A DNA stretch of 64,000 nt, taken from the NCBI GenBank assembly GCA_021324655.1, contig JAJPIP010000068.1:1-64000 (forward strand). The letters are read 5' to 3'. The translations under genes and the position numbers were made by a program. Source of the DNA: Pseudomonadota bacterium. GTDB taxonomy: Bacteria; Chloroflexota; UBA5177. The notes beneath the pieces were generated by a model. The model worked only from the letters and a program-made list of their open reading frames with translations, was not told the origin of the DNA and made no database searches. Shown here piece by piece: positions 9,440-18,116 of this stretch (positions are counted from its first letter, which is position 1; each line of letters begins with the position of its first letter).

Positions 9440-11139
9440 TGCAATCCGCGCCGCCTGAAACCCAGCTGAGCACCCCGCGTATCGTCACCAACGCCTGGAT
9501 CATCCTGCTGGTCCTGACGCTCGGCTTCTTCATGATCCTACTTGACACGACGATCGTCAACGTGGCGATTCCCAGCATCATCGACGGCCTGCACGCCGGG
9601 CTGGATCAGATCCTGTGGGTGCTGAACGCGTACATCCTCGTCTACGCCGTCTTGCTGATCACCGCCGGGCGTCTCGGCGACATGTACGGTCCGCGGCGGA
9701 TGTTTATCACCGGGCTGGTGATCTTCACTCTGGCCTCGGCCGCGTGTGGCGTGGCCGGCAGTCCCAACCAGCTGATCCTCTTCCGGATCATCCAGGCGAT
9801 CGGTGGTGCCCTGCTGACGCCGCAGTCCCTCTCCATCATCACCTCCATCTTCCCGCCGGAGCGCCGCGGCGCTGCCTTCGGCGTCTGGGGGGCGGTCGCC
9901 GGGGTGGCGGCGGTGGCGGGTCCCACCCTGGGCGGCTTTCTCACCACCACGTACAGCTGGCGGGCCATCTTCTACGTGAACGTGCCGATCGGCATCGTCG
10001 CCGTCCTGCTCGCTTACCTGGTGATGCCGGAACTGACCAATCACCGGCGGCACAGGCTGGACATCCCCGGTATGGTGCTGGCCTCCGCCGGGCTCTTCCT
10101 GCTCGTCTTCGGCCTCATTGAGGGGCAACGCTACAACTGGGGACCCGTCCTCACCTGGGGTGCTCACTCCCTGGGGCCGCTGGTGGTGAGCCCGGTGAGC
10201 ATCGCCACTATTCTCCTCGCGTCGGTCATCCTGCTGGCGATCTTCATCGTCGACGAGTCGCATGCCGAGGAGCCCCTGCTTCCTCTCTCCCTTTTCCGGG
10301 ATCGTAACTTCTCCCTTGCCAACGTCGTCTCGGCGCTGGTGGCCTTCGGGATGCTCGGACTCTTCCTGCCCTTCACCATCTTCCTGCAGTCGGTGCTGGG
10401 TCTGGACGCGGAGCATGCCGGTTTCGTCATGGTGCCGATGTCCCTGACCTCGATGGTGCTGGCGCCGATCTCGGGCCGGCTGACCGACAAGGTGAACGGG
10501 AAGTATCTACTGGCGGCCGGTCTGGTCTTCTTCTCCGTTGGGATGCTGCTGGTGATCGCGCTGGCCTCGCTGACATCAACCGGCACGACCTTCACCCCGG
10601 CGCTCATTGTGGCCGGTATCGGCATGGGCTTTACCTTTGCCCCCATGGTGACGATGGCGATGCGTAATATCCCGCCGGCCCGGGCGGGCGCCGCCTCCGG
10701 CTTCATCAACACCATCCGGCAGGTGGGCGGGGCTTTCGGCAGTGCCGTCGTCGGCGCGATCCTCCAGCACCAGCTGGCCACCGATCTGCATGCTCAGGCG
10801 CTGCGTTACAGCGCGGGTCTGCCGGCCTCCTTCCGCGCCAGGTTTGTGGCGGGCTTCTCGCATGCCTCCAGCACCGGCTTCCAGGTCGGCCGCGGCCAGA
10901 CCGGGACGAAGCTCCCGCCGGGCCTGCCGGCGCAGGTCGTGCGGCACGTGGAGCTCCTGGCGCGCCAGGTATTCAACCACGCCTTCCTCGACGCCATGAA
11001 GCCGGCACTGGTCGTGCCGATCTGCCTGATGATGCTCGGTGCGATCGCCGCCCTGTTCATGGAGGGGCAGCGGCGTGCCGCCGCGGAAGAGAGAGCGCGC
11101 GGCGAGGAGGCTGGCGGCATCGCTGCCGCGGGCCAGTAA
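9439..11139 (+). CDS. MFS drug efflux transporter, DHA2/EmrB-QacA type
   Basis: LDTTIVNVAIPSI, WVLNAYILVYAVLLITAGRLGDMYGPRR; start overlaps PadR stop (TGATG). Confidence 0.9.
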   Translation: MQSAPPETQLSTPRIVTNAWIILLVLTLGFFMILLDTTIVNVAIPSIIDGLHAGLDQILWVLNAYILVYAVLLITAGRLGDMYGPRRMFITGLVIFTLASAACGVAGSPNQLILFRIIQAIGGALLTPQSLSIITSIFPPERRGAAFGVWGAVAGVAAVAGPTLGGFLTTTYSWRAIFYVNVPIGIVAVLLAYLVMPELTNHRRHRLDIPGMVLASAGLFLLVFGLIEGQRYNWGPVLTWGAHSLGPLVVSPVSIATILLASVILLAIFIVDESHAEEPLLPLSLFRDRNFSLANVVSALVAFGMLGLFLPFTIFLQSVLGLDAEHAGFVMVPMSLTSMVLAPISGRLTDKVNGKYLLAAGLVFFSVGMLLVIALASLTSTGTTFTPALIVAGIGMGFTFAPMVTMAMRNIPPARAGAASGFINTIRQVGGAFGSAVVGAILQHQLATDLHAQALRYSAGLPASFRARFVAGFSHASSTGFQVGRGQTGTKLPPGLPAQVVRHVELLARQVFNHAFLDAMKPALVVPICLMMLGAIAALFMEGQRRAAAEERARGEEAGGIAAAGQ

Positions 11140-11165
11140 GTCGCAGCGGCGCCATACCATGTAGT

Positions 11166-11197
11166 GGTTCAATTCATTGAACCGCTGCGCCGCAGCG
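11166..11197. repeat. double palindrome, second copy of the 5870-type motif
   Basis: ggttcaattcattgaacc immediately followed by gctgcgccgcagcg; arms differ from the 5870 copy but both pair perfectly. Confidence 0.6.
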
Positions 11198-11224
11198 CAG
11201 CAGTCCACAGAGCCGGGGAGTGCG

Positions 11225-11734
11225 ATGGAGCCGCCGACCCGTCCCCCCATTACCTGGCGTTTGGTGTGTGCGCTCGTCCTGGTGCCGCTCATCCTGGTCG
11301 CCAGTGACTTCGCCGCCACGCGCAGCTCGCTGAAGTACCTGTTGCTGCCGCCGTTCGGGGCGCTCACCTATCTCGTGTTCGTGAACCCGGCGCGGGCCCC
11401 GCTCGGCTTCCGCAATATCGTGCTGGCCATGTCGCTCACCGGTCTGTGGTCGTGGTTCATCGCCTCCGAGTTCGGCTACCGTCCGCTGACGGTAGGCAGC
11501 GCCGTCCTCGGCACGATGGCGATCATGTGGCTGACGGGCTCGCGGCGCGTGGTGCCGCCGATGGCGCTCTGCCTGCTGACCTTGCTGCTGCACGACGAAA
11601 TCCGCTGGCAGGTGGATTACCTGCTCTCGGTCGTGATCTTTACGCTGCTGCTCTGGCTGCTCTCGGTTGTCTGGCGGCGATTGCCGCTGGACCGCGAGGT
11701 GCTGCACGTCGGGGAGTCGAGGACCCAGTCGTAG
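11225..11734 (+). CDS. HPP-family-like integral membrane protein
   Basis: Four hydrophobic helices; LLLPPFGALTYLVFVNPARAPLGFRNIV. Confidence 0.65.
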   Translation: MEPPTRPPITWRLVCALVLVPLILVASDFAATRSSLKYLLLPPFGALTYLVFVNPARAPLGFRNIVLAMSLTGLWSWFIASEFGYRPLTVGSAVLGTMAIMWLTGSRRVVPPMALCLLTLLLHDEIRWQVDYLLSVVIFTLLLWLLSVVWRRLPLDREVLHVGESRTQS

Positions 11735-11748
11735 GCGAGGCGAGCCGG

Positions 11749-11993
11749 CCCTCACCCCCGGCCCCTCTCCCATCACGATGGGAGAGGGGAGATATGTTGG
11801 ATGCAGCAAACCGTCGGGGCAGCCCCGAGTGGCAGCCCGGCTGGGCTCCGAAGGCGCGGTTCGGCGGACACCATGGCGGGACGGCACTCGGGCCGTCCCC
11901 CTACGGATCGGGCCGTTCCTGCGGATCGGGGAAGCCCTGACGAATTTCCGTGTCATCTCCCCCTCTGCCACTGCGGTGGGAGAGGGGTGAGGG
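11749..11993. repeat. CCCTCACCCC...CTCTCCCA / TGGGAGAGGGGTGAGGG palindromic repeat unit
   Basis: Left end includes perfect 12-bp hairpin cccctctcccat-cacg-atgggagagggg; right end gtgggagaggggtgaggg is the inverted counterpart. Confidence 0.6.
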
Positions 11994-11997
11994 CGAT

Positions 11998-12372
11998 TCA
12001 ATCCAGCAGACCCAGCCGGGCGGCGATGGCGACGGCTTCGGTGCGGCTGGCGGCGTCCAGCTTGGTGAGGATGTCGCTCACGATGTTGCGGACCCGCTTG
12101 TCGCTGAGACTCAACGCGTCGGCCATGGCTTTGTTGGTGTGGCCGCCGGCCATCAAACGCAGCACCTGCGCCTCGCGCGGCGACAATCCCACGCTGCGGG
12201 CCGGAATCACCTCTTTGGGCGGCACGTCGCGGTGATAGAGGTGCAGGGCATCGGCGGCCAGCCGCGTGAGGCAGCGCTCGTGGACGCAGATGGCGGGATC
12301 GTGGCCGGGCACAGCCACCCGTTCCTCGAGTGTTGCCGCTTCGCCGCAGACGTAACAGATGGGGCCGGCCAT
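11998..12372 (-). CDS. LuxR-type HTH regulator with N-terminal Cys-rich (putative zinc) segment
   Basis: CYVCGE...CVHERC then LSPREAQVLRLMAGGHTNKAMADALSLSDKRVRNIVSDILTKL. Confidence 0.82.
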   Translation of the reverse strand: MAGPICYVCGEAATLEERVAVPGHDPAICVHERCLTRLAADALHLYHRDVPPKEVIPARSVGLSPREAQVLRLMAGGHTNKAMADALSLSDKRVRNIVSDILTKLDAASRTEAVAIAARLGLLD

Positions 12373-12679
12373 GACACCTCCTCGGGACCTGCACCACATC
12401 CTAGTACACATGTTCTAGCAAGTGTAGTGACATTTTGCCCGTGAAAGGGGATGAATGTCCCTCCGGCATCTGCGATCGTCCGCGGGCCCCTGGCCGCTGA
12501 CTCTAGCGGCACTCGCCGAGAGATATGGCGTCGACGGTCATAACTTCTTGACCGAGACGCGTTGACTGCACCGAGAGCAACCACACAGAAGATTGCCGAC
12601 CCATGCGCGGCGCTCTATAGTTAAAGAACCCGCGCCGACGAACCCCGCTACTGCTGGCTGTGGAGACAGAGAGGGGCCG

Positions 12680-13207
12680 ATGGGTGCCACCGACTGCTGT
12701 TATACCTTGACATGGTCACGTCGCGTGAGCGTACTGCCCGCGCTGCCCGCCGATCACCTGGTGGCGGTTGAGAGGGTATCCGTCCGGAGGCAGTACCGGC
12801 GCCACGACCTCCTGGTGCGAAGCCGGGTGGAGAGCGGACGCCAAGACGTCGTGGGAGCTGACGGCATGTTAGCGGTGCAGATAACAACACGAGATCGGCA
12901 GATGGTCCAAGAGCTTCTCGATATGGTCGGCAGTGGGGCCGGAAGGATAACCGGGGGACGGCTCTCAGTGTGGGTGACGCTTCCCGCGGAAGGGGAGGGT
13001 GACCAGGCGGTGGCAACGATACAACTCCAGCGCCACTGGGGTCCGTCGAAGGTTCCTACTCAGGTGCTCGCGGAAAGCCTGGCGAGGTGGATAGTCGCGC
13101 GTTTCCCGTCACACCTTGACCCATCCTCCACACAACTCTTGATCGGTAGTCGGGAGGTCCTCCAGGAGCGAAGCGCGGTGGAGGCGTGCGTGCTAGCTCT
13201 TCTATAG
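12680..13207 (+). CDS. hypothetical protein
   Basis: Open reading frame with mixed composition in accessory interval; no recognised domain. Confidence 0.35.
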   Translation: MGATDCCYTLTWSRRVSVLPALPADHLVAVERVSVRRQYRRHDLLVRSRVESGRQDVVGADGMLAVQITTRDRQMVQELLDMVGSGAGRITGGRLSVWVTLPAEGEGDQAVATIQLQRHWGPSKVPTQVLAESLARWIVARFPSHLDPSSTQLLIGSREVLQERSAVEACVLALL

Positions 13208-13288
13208 GTAGTCGTTTTCCCTCCCGACCTTGTACCCCAGCCAGTTTGTAACCCCCTCGAACGCCTCCACCTACCGTTTCCGTGATCC

Positions 13289-13501
13289 GTGGGTAGTGCA
13301 GACGTGTTCAACCTCAGCAACGTGCAGTCCACCGCCATCTTCCTTCTTGTCTGGCTGATAGTCGACGTAGGGGCAATACTCCGCTTCCTTGACAATCAAG
13401 GAGATAAGAGAACCTACGCCGCCGTCGTAGCCATGGCGTCGTCCGCCATTGTCGCGATATCCGTAATCCGGATTCTGATCATGCTCAACAGAGGAAAGTG
13501 A
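13289..13501 (+). CDS. small two-TM membrane protein, hypothetical
   Basis: TAIFLLVWLIVDVGAIL and AVVAMASSAIVAISVIRILIML hydrophobic segments; GTG start. Confidence 0.45.
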   Translation: MGSADVFNLSNVQSTAIFLLVWLIVDVGAILRFLDNQGDKRTYAAVVAMASSAIVAISVIRILIMLNRGK

Positions 13502-13932
13502 AGCGTGTGTCCAGAGGCCGAAGCGTTGCGTCGCTTACTTGACCCGGCTATGCTGGCAACCCTCGCCGTTGGAGGGCCATGCGCATTGCGTGACCTTTGC
13601 CGCGACGGCTGGCCATGCTGACGATCACCATCATCGCGCCGCCGGGCCCGGAGTACGGTGTCGGGCTGGTCAACACAGGGCTCACGCCCGCCCGCGGAAA
13701 GGACCCGTGCTCCAAGTGTCAAGTGGTTGGATCGACGCCCCACGCGTACAGCTACAGTTGTATCCGGGGCCTGTCATGGCTCGGAGTTTCGCGCTCCGGC
13801 ACCGAAGCAGGCGTTGATCTGTCAGGTATCGTCAGTATGTGCGGAGTTGGCGGCGTCACCAATAACGGAGCGGCGTGCCAGGCCGCGGCCAACATTGTCT
13901 TTTTCTTCCTCGCATGAAGGAAAGGGGCACTG

Positions 13933-14409
13933 ATGGGCGCACGATTACTTTGGGTCGCGTCTCGGGCAACCCTCGCCGCCCTCGGATTGGCGGCGGTCCT
14001 CATCTCAGGCTGTGGGGCGCGGAGTGCGAGCGCGCCGCCGGGGTGCGGCGAGCACCCCGGCAGCGCTCGTTGTCTAGTCACCCAAAGGGTCTTCCACCAA
14101 TCGCCAGGGTTCGCACCCCTAGTCGTCCAGCATAGTCAGTTCCGCGCCCTGGAGGTCCAATGGAGGTACGCGTGTACCGCCACCGCTGCGCGGATGGCTG
14201 TCACACTCGCGGCACGGCGCGGACCAACCGGTAGCGGAAAAGAGCTTTACTACGAGAGCCGGTACGGGCCTGCAGGATGGCGTGAACGAGGCACGATGCG
14301 GTTCAGGGTCGCGGGCGCGCACTACATCTTCCTCTCGGCGGGGCCACTCGGCATTACGACGGCGTTTCCGCACTGCACTACTCACTTGAGAGTGATTGGC
14401 GACAGATAG
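13933..14409 (+). CDS. putative lipoprotein, unknown function
   Basis: LAAVLISGCGA lipobox; C-terminal Cys/beta-type region. Confidence 0.55.
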   Translation: MGARLLWVASRATLAALGLAAVLISGCGARSASAPPGCGEHPGSARCLVTQRVFHQSPGFAPLVVQHSQFRALEVQWRYACTATAARMAVTLAARRGPTGSGKELYYESRYGPAGWRERGTMRFRVAGAHYIFLSAGPLGITTAFPHCTTHLRVIGDR

Positions 14410-14430
14410 AGGAGTCAGGAGACGGACACG

Positions 14431-14808
14431 TCGGGCGCGAAGCAGTTCACGACCCTCCCCGACGGCACGCTCTTGAGCGAGGCGATCGGCGGGAAGACGT
14501 ACTGATACCTGTCCGATGGGGCGGGGAATGTGGCGGGACTGACCGATAGCTCCGGGGATCTCGTCGATCAGTACAGCTATGACCCGCTGGGCAATCTCAC
14601 CAGCTCGACGACCAATGTCGCCAATCCCTTTACCTTTCAGGGTGGGATGTATGACAGCGGCACCGGCTTCTACTACACCGGCTCTGGCTACTACGATCCA
14701 GCCAACGGCCAGTCATTCGGCTGTCAGGATCAGGGGTGGGTCGATCCCGGTGCTGCTCCCGTCCTTAACACGCACGTGGAAGGTGGTCACCATCGCGCGG
14801 AAGCATGA
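14431..14808 (+). pseudogene. RHS-repeat core fragment (degraded)
   Basis: SGAKQFTTLPDGTLLSEAIGGKTY*YLSDGAGNVAGLTDSSGDLVDQYSYDPLGNLTSSTTNVANPFTFQGGMYDSGTGFYYTGSGYYDPANGQSFGCQD; in-frame TGA at 14503-14505; no upstream RHS body. Confidence 0.82.
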
Positions 14809-15127
14809 GAGGGTCAGAGCCTTTGACCATCTTCGAGTGTATCCGGTGCTTTGTGGCGTCCTTGCGCTTGGCCTCACGTTGTCAGCATGTGCCCCACCGC
14901 CGGCCGGATCTGCACAAGTACGGACACAGCGGTCTCAGCTGTCGCCGCTGCTCCTCGTGGCCCGCGTTACGACTGTCGGAGGTGATCGCACCTTGCACCG
15001 ACTGCGCGCGCGAAAGATCTACACATACAACATCCAGATGTATCCCAACGGAAAGCCTGTGAGCATCCTCCCACCTCGCACCCGCCTGCCGCGCGTTGTC
15101 TTCGCCGTGTCGGGCCTCACTCCGTGA
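14805..15127 (+). CDS. putative lipoprotein, possibly frameshifted near its 3' end
   Basis: VLALGLTLSACAPPPAG lipobox; another coding-like frame follows (15096-15395). Exact start uncertain. Confidence 0.35.
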
Positions 15128-15452
15128 GGCTAGCCGTGGCAGTTCAGGTCGGTCGCTGGGTTGGAACTACTGCAACGCCTTTGCTGCCCGCCAAGTCACG
15201 CTGTCTAGTGGTCGTGCTGCAAGTGACCTGGGGCCGGACTGCAGCGTCTTTAGTCTCGTGTTCCATCCCCATGTCACCGGGCGGCATGCGTTCACTGTTT
15301 ACATCTTCGAGGTGAGTATCAGGGGAACCACTTATCACGTATTGGGTCTGCCAAAGGGGGGTATGGTGCGCTGGAAAGGCCTGATAGGGCCGTGATGCTC
15401 GTCGGCAGCGCGTATGAGTCCCTGCAAGTGTGTGATATGCTCCGTGTGATTC

Positions 15453-15611
15453 CGCGTCAAGGATGCCGAGGCGCGCGGCCCCGTCGTCGATGCGCTGTCC
15501 CTACAGGGCCTGCTGAAGGTCACTGAGACGGTCCATCTGTTGGACCGCTCTCGCTTGGAGCGCGGTGAGTACCGACCGATGAGGAGATCGGCGGAGCCCG
15601 GGAAGGGGTAG
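15453..15611 (+). pseudogene. short coding-like remnant
   Basis: RVKDAEARGPVVDALSLQGLLKVTETVHLLDRSRLERGEYRPMRRSAEPGKG* lacks a start codon and is preceded by an in-frame stop. Confidence 0.3.
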
Positions 15612-15803
15612 GGGGCTTCGGCGGTTTGGAGGTGAGGCATCATGTCGTTGGAGGGCGTGGCCGGGACGACCCTTCTCCAACACGGCGTCACGAGAGAAGC
15701 GGTTGCTCAGGCTCTGCTCCGCCATCCTGTCGACGAGTCCTGACGGCGGGCCGGTTCGGCATTACCGCAACAAGCACAGGGATTGACCCAGCCCCGTCCG
15801 GTC

Positions 15804-16230
15804 CGGATCGGCTCCTGCCACGCCGGGTGGGATAGGCCACCATCCGCTGGCTGCGGCCGCCTCGTGGCGTCTTGGCATCAGAGGGGCACCGTCCCCTAGC
15901 CGCGGCTGCCTCCTACCGTACTGGCATTCAAGGCACCATGCCTGGTAGGGGCCGGCTCCCGCCGTGCCCGCTTTTGTCTGTCGTGCCACTCCCGCTCGAG
16001 GACTCCCGCCGTCTGTCGTCCCCCTGTCTGCCGGTCCCGACATCAGGGCACGACCGGCCAGGGAGGGCACGGCAGGAGCCGGCCCCTACGGCGTGTCATT
16101 CGAATGTCAAGGGACCGCGTGCGCCGTGAGATGACCGTCGGGACGGGCACGGCATATCGTTCGGATGTCAAGGGACCGCGTGCGCCGTGAGATGTTCGTC
16201 GGGACGGGCCTGGCGGGCGCCGGCCCTACC
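15804..16230 (+). repeat. composite repeat, copy A (forward)
   Basis: ~50-bp-type units (15804-15944), TIR-bounded 145-bp element (15945-16089), two 61-bp tandem units starting atgtcaaggg at 16104 and 16165, then a degenerate TIR end to ~16230. Confidence 0.8.
15945..16089 (+). mobile_element. 145-bp TIR element (MITE-like), copy A
   Basis: gtaggggccggctcccgccgtgcccgc ... gggcacggcaggagccggcccctac terminal inverted repeats. Confidence 0.65.
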
Positions 16231-16471
16231 CCACAGGACCAAGGTCATCGCACGCCGTTATAGCCTTGAGGATGAATCCCCGGGCATGGAATCCTTCCTG
16301 ACACGGCCCGAAGGAGCTAACCGCCGGCGGAGTTGGCGTGATAATGAGAGGAGCGGGGCGAAGGACGGGTGAGTGGATGTCGGTTCGGTGGACACCAAGG
16401 ACCTGGGGGAGGATTGAGGTGATCCCGCTTTCGTAACGTAGAGGATGTCTCTCTAGATGAAGGAGTTCAGT

Positions 16472-16924
16472 GTGATGCGGCGCCTGATCGTCCTGATCCT
16501 GCTCGTATCCGCATGCGCTAGCGCGGCTCCGTCAGCAGCGGGCCAGGCCAATCCGTGCTCCTCCGCCGGGACAAGCAGCGGGAGTGCATTCTGCCTCGCT
16601 CGCCTCCACGGTCGCAAACCCTACTTTCGGGTCTTGCCAACTCACCGCGCGAAAAGCGTGGTGGTGACCTGGTCTTTCCAGTGTCCTGCGCAAATGGGGG
16701 CCTACGCTGGCTCTCCACGCTTTCGGTTGGTAGTAAAGTCGGGGAATCCGAAAGTACCGGACGTCACTGTCACAGCCGACTCCAAGATCTCGGCGTCAGG
16801 TGTCAAGACCATGCGAACGAAGGGGACATCCACCATCCTGATCTTCGTACTCATCGACGCGTCTCCAACGCAGGGGCCGACTTCGATATGCCGCTGGAAC
16901 CTGACGTTGGTTGGCAAGAGATAA
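16472..16924 (+). CDS. putative lipoprotein/secreted protein of unknown function
   Basis: MRRLIVLILLVSACAS signal/lipobox; C-term CRWNLTLVGKR. Confidence 0.55.
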   Translation: MMRRLIVLILLVSACASAAPSAAGQANPCSSAGTSSGSAFCLARLHGRKPYFRVLPTHRAKSVVVTWSFQCPAQMGAYAGSPRFRLVVKSGNPKVPDVTVTADSKISASGVKTMRTKGTSTILIFVLIDASPTQGPTSICRWNLTLVGKR

Positions 16925-17246
16925 CCGTGTGCGTAGAGACGGGGATCGTCGTTGACTTCGTGGAGATGGTCGGGCAGCGTTCGTAGCCGGACACACGGGT
17001 GATGGAGACCGCCGAGGAACTTCCCACAAGGTCCGAGGGGACGGAGGTGGCCTTGCGGCGGTGCGGCGATTCTGCTCGCCATTGCCTTCTTCATCGTCCT
17101 CTTCGTGAGCACCGTCCGCTCCGCCGCATCCGTCCTCTCGTGGCAGTGCTATCCGGCCGAGTCGGCACCCCGGACGATCGCCCGGCTTCTGGTGGATCTG
17201 GAGGATCACTCCCTGCAGCGTGCCTACTCGCTGTTCATATGTCCCG

Positions 17247-18116
17247 CTATAATTCCCGCCGCTGGAAGCTCCACAGCGCCAACCCCAGCACTGCCAGACC
17301 CCAAGCGAGTGCCCAGAGCAGGTAGGGCGGCGAGGGCGCCGACAGGACGAAGAAGGGATTGGCGGCGGCGCGCTGACCGAGATCGGCCTGGCCGAGGATG
17401 ACGGCCAGCGGCTCCAGGTTGTAGATGGCGCCGCGCCAGAGGCCGTCGGTCGGCATGATGAGGCTGCCGACGGTCCCGGCGTTCTCGATCGTCCGGTTGC
17501 CGAAGAGCTGCCCGACTTCGCCGGTGATGCCGGCCAGCCAGGCGCCCCCGAAGAGGGCCAGGGCGATGATGCCGGTGGTGATGGCGGAGAGACGCGTGCT
17601 GCCCAGCATCGCCAGCGTCAGCACGATCAGGCTCTCCGCGATGATGAAGGCGATGGCGGCGACGGGGTGCGGCGGCGCGTAGCCCATGGCGACCTTGAGG
17701 ATGACCATCTCGAGGGCAATGGCAAGGGCGCCGTAGAGGGCCAGCAGGACGGCGAAGCCCAGCCACTTGCCGAGCAGGATGTCGCTGCGGCGGATGGGGC
17801 GCGTCGCGATGGAGAGCAGGACGCCGGACTCGATCTCGGTGGCGATCGAGGGGGCGGCGACGAAGGCCGCGCCCAGCGCCAGTACGAAGCTGAACATGAA
17901 GAGCAGCAAGATGAGCAAGGTCGCCGCCGCCAGGTCCATGGTGGCGACGGTGCACCGATGCAGATGCGGTGCCTCGCCGCAGGGCAGGCTGTACAGCTTG
18001 TGAAACAGCCAGCCCGTCAGGAGAGCGACGATGACGGTGAGGATAACCAGCGCGATCAGCAGCTTGCGGCGCGCCGTCTCACGCAGGGTGAGGCGGGCGA
18101 TTCTCAGCAGCGCCAT
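17247..18116 (-). CDS. ABC transporter permease (ABC-2 type)
   Basis: Multiple TM helices, ATEIESGVLLSIATRPIRRSDILLGKWLG typical of ABC-2 permeases. Confidence 0.85.
   Translation of the reverse strand: MALLRIARLTLRETARRKLLIALVILTVIVALLTGWLFHKLYSLPCGEAPHLHRCTVATMDLAAATLLILLLFMFSFVLALGAAFVAAPSIATEIESGVLLSIATRPIRRSDILLGKWLGFAVLLALYGALAIALEMVILKVAMGYAPPHPVAAIAFIIAESLIVLTLAMLGSTRLSAITTGIIALALFGGAWLAGITGEVGQLFGNRTIENAGTVGSLIMPTDGLWRGAIYNLEPLAVILGQADLGQRAAANPFFVLSAPSPPYLLWALAWGLAVLGLALWSFQRREL

Noticed and set aside
11166-11183. tRNA T-arm-like ggttcaattc
   Set aside because: Part of a self-complementary palindrome; no acceptor stem, D-arm or anticodon arm around it.
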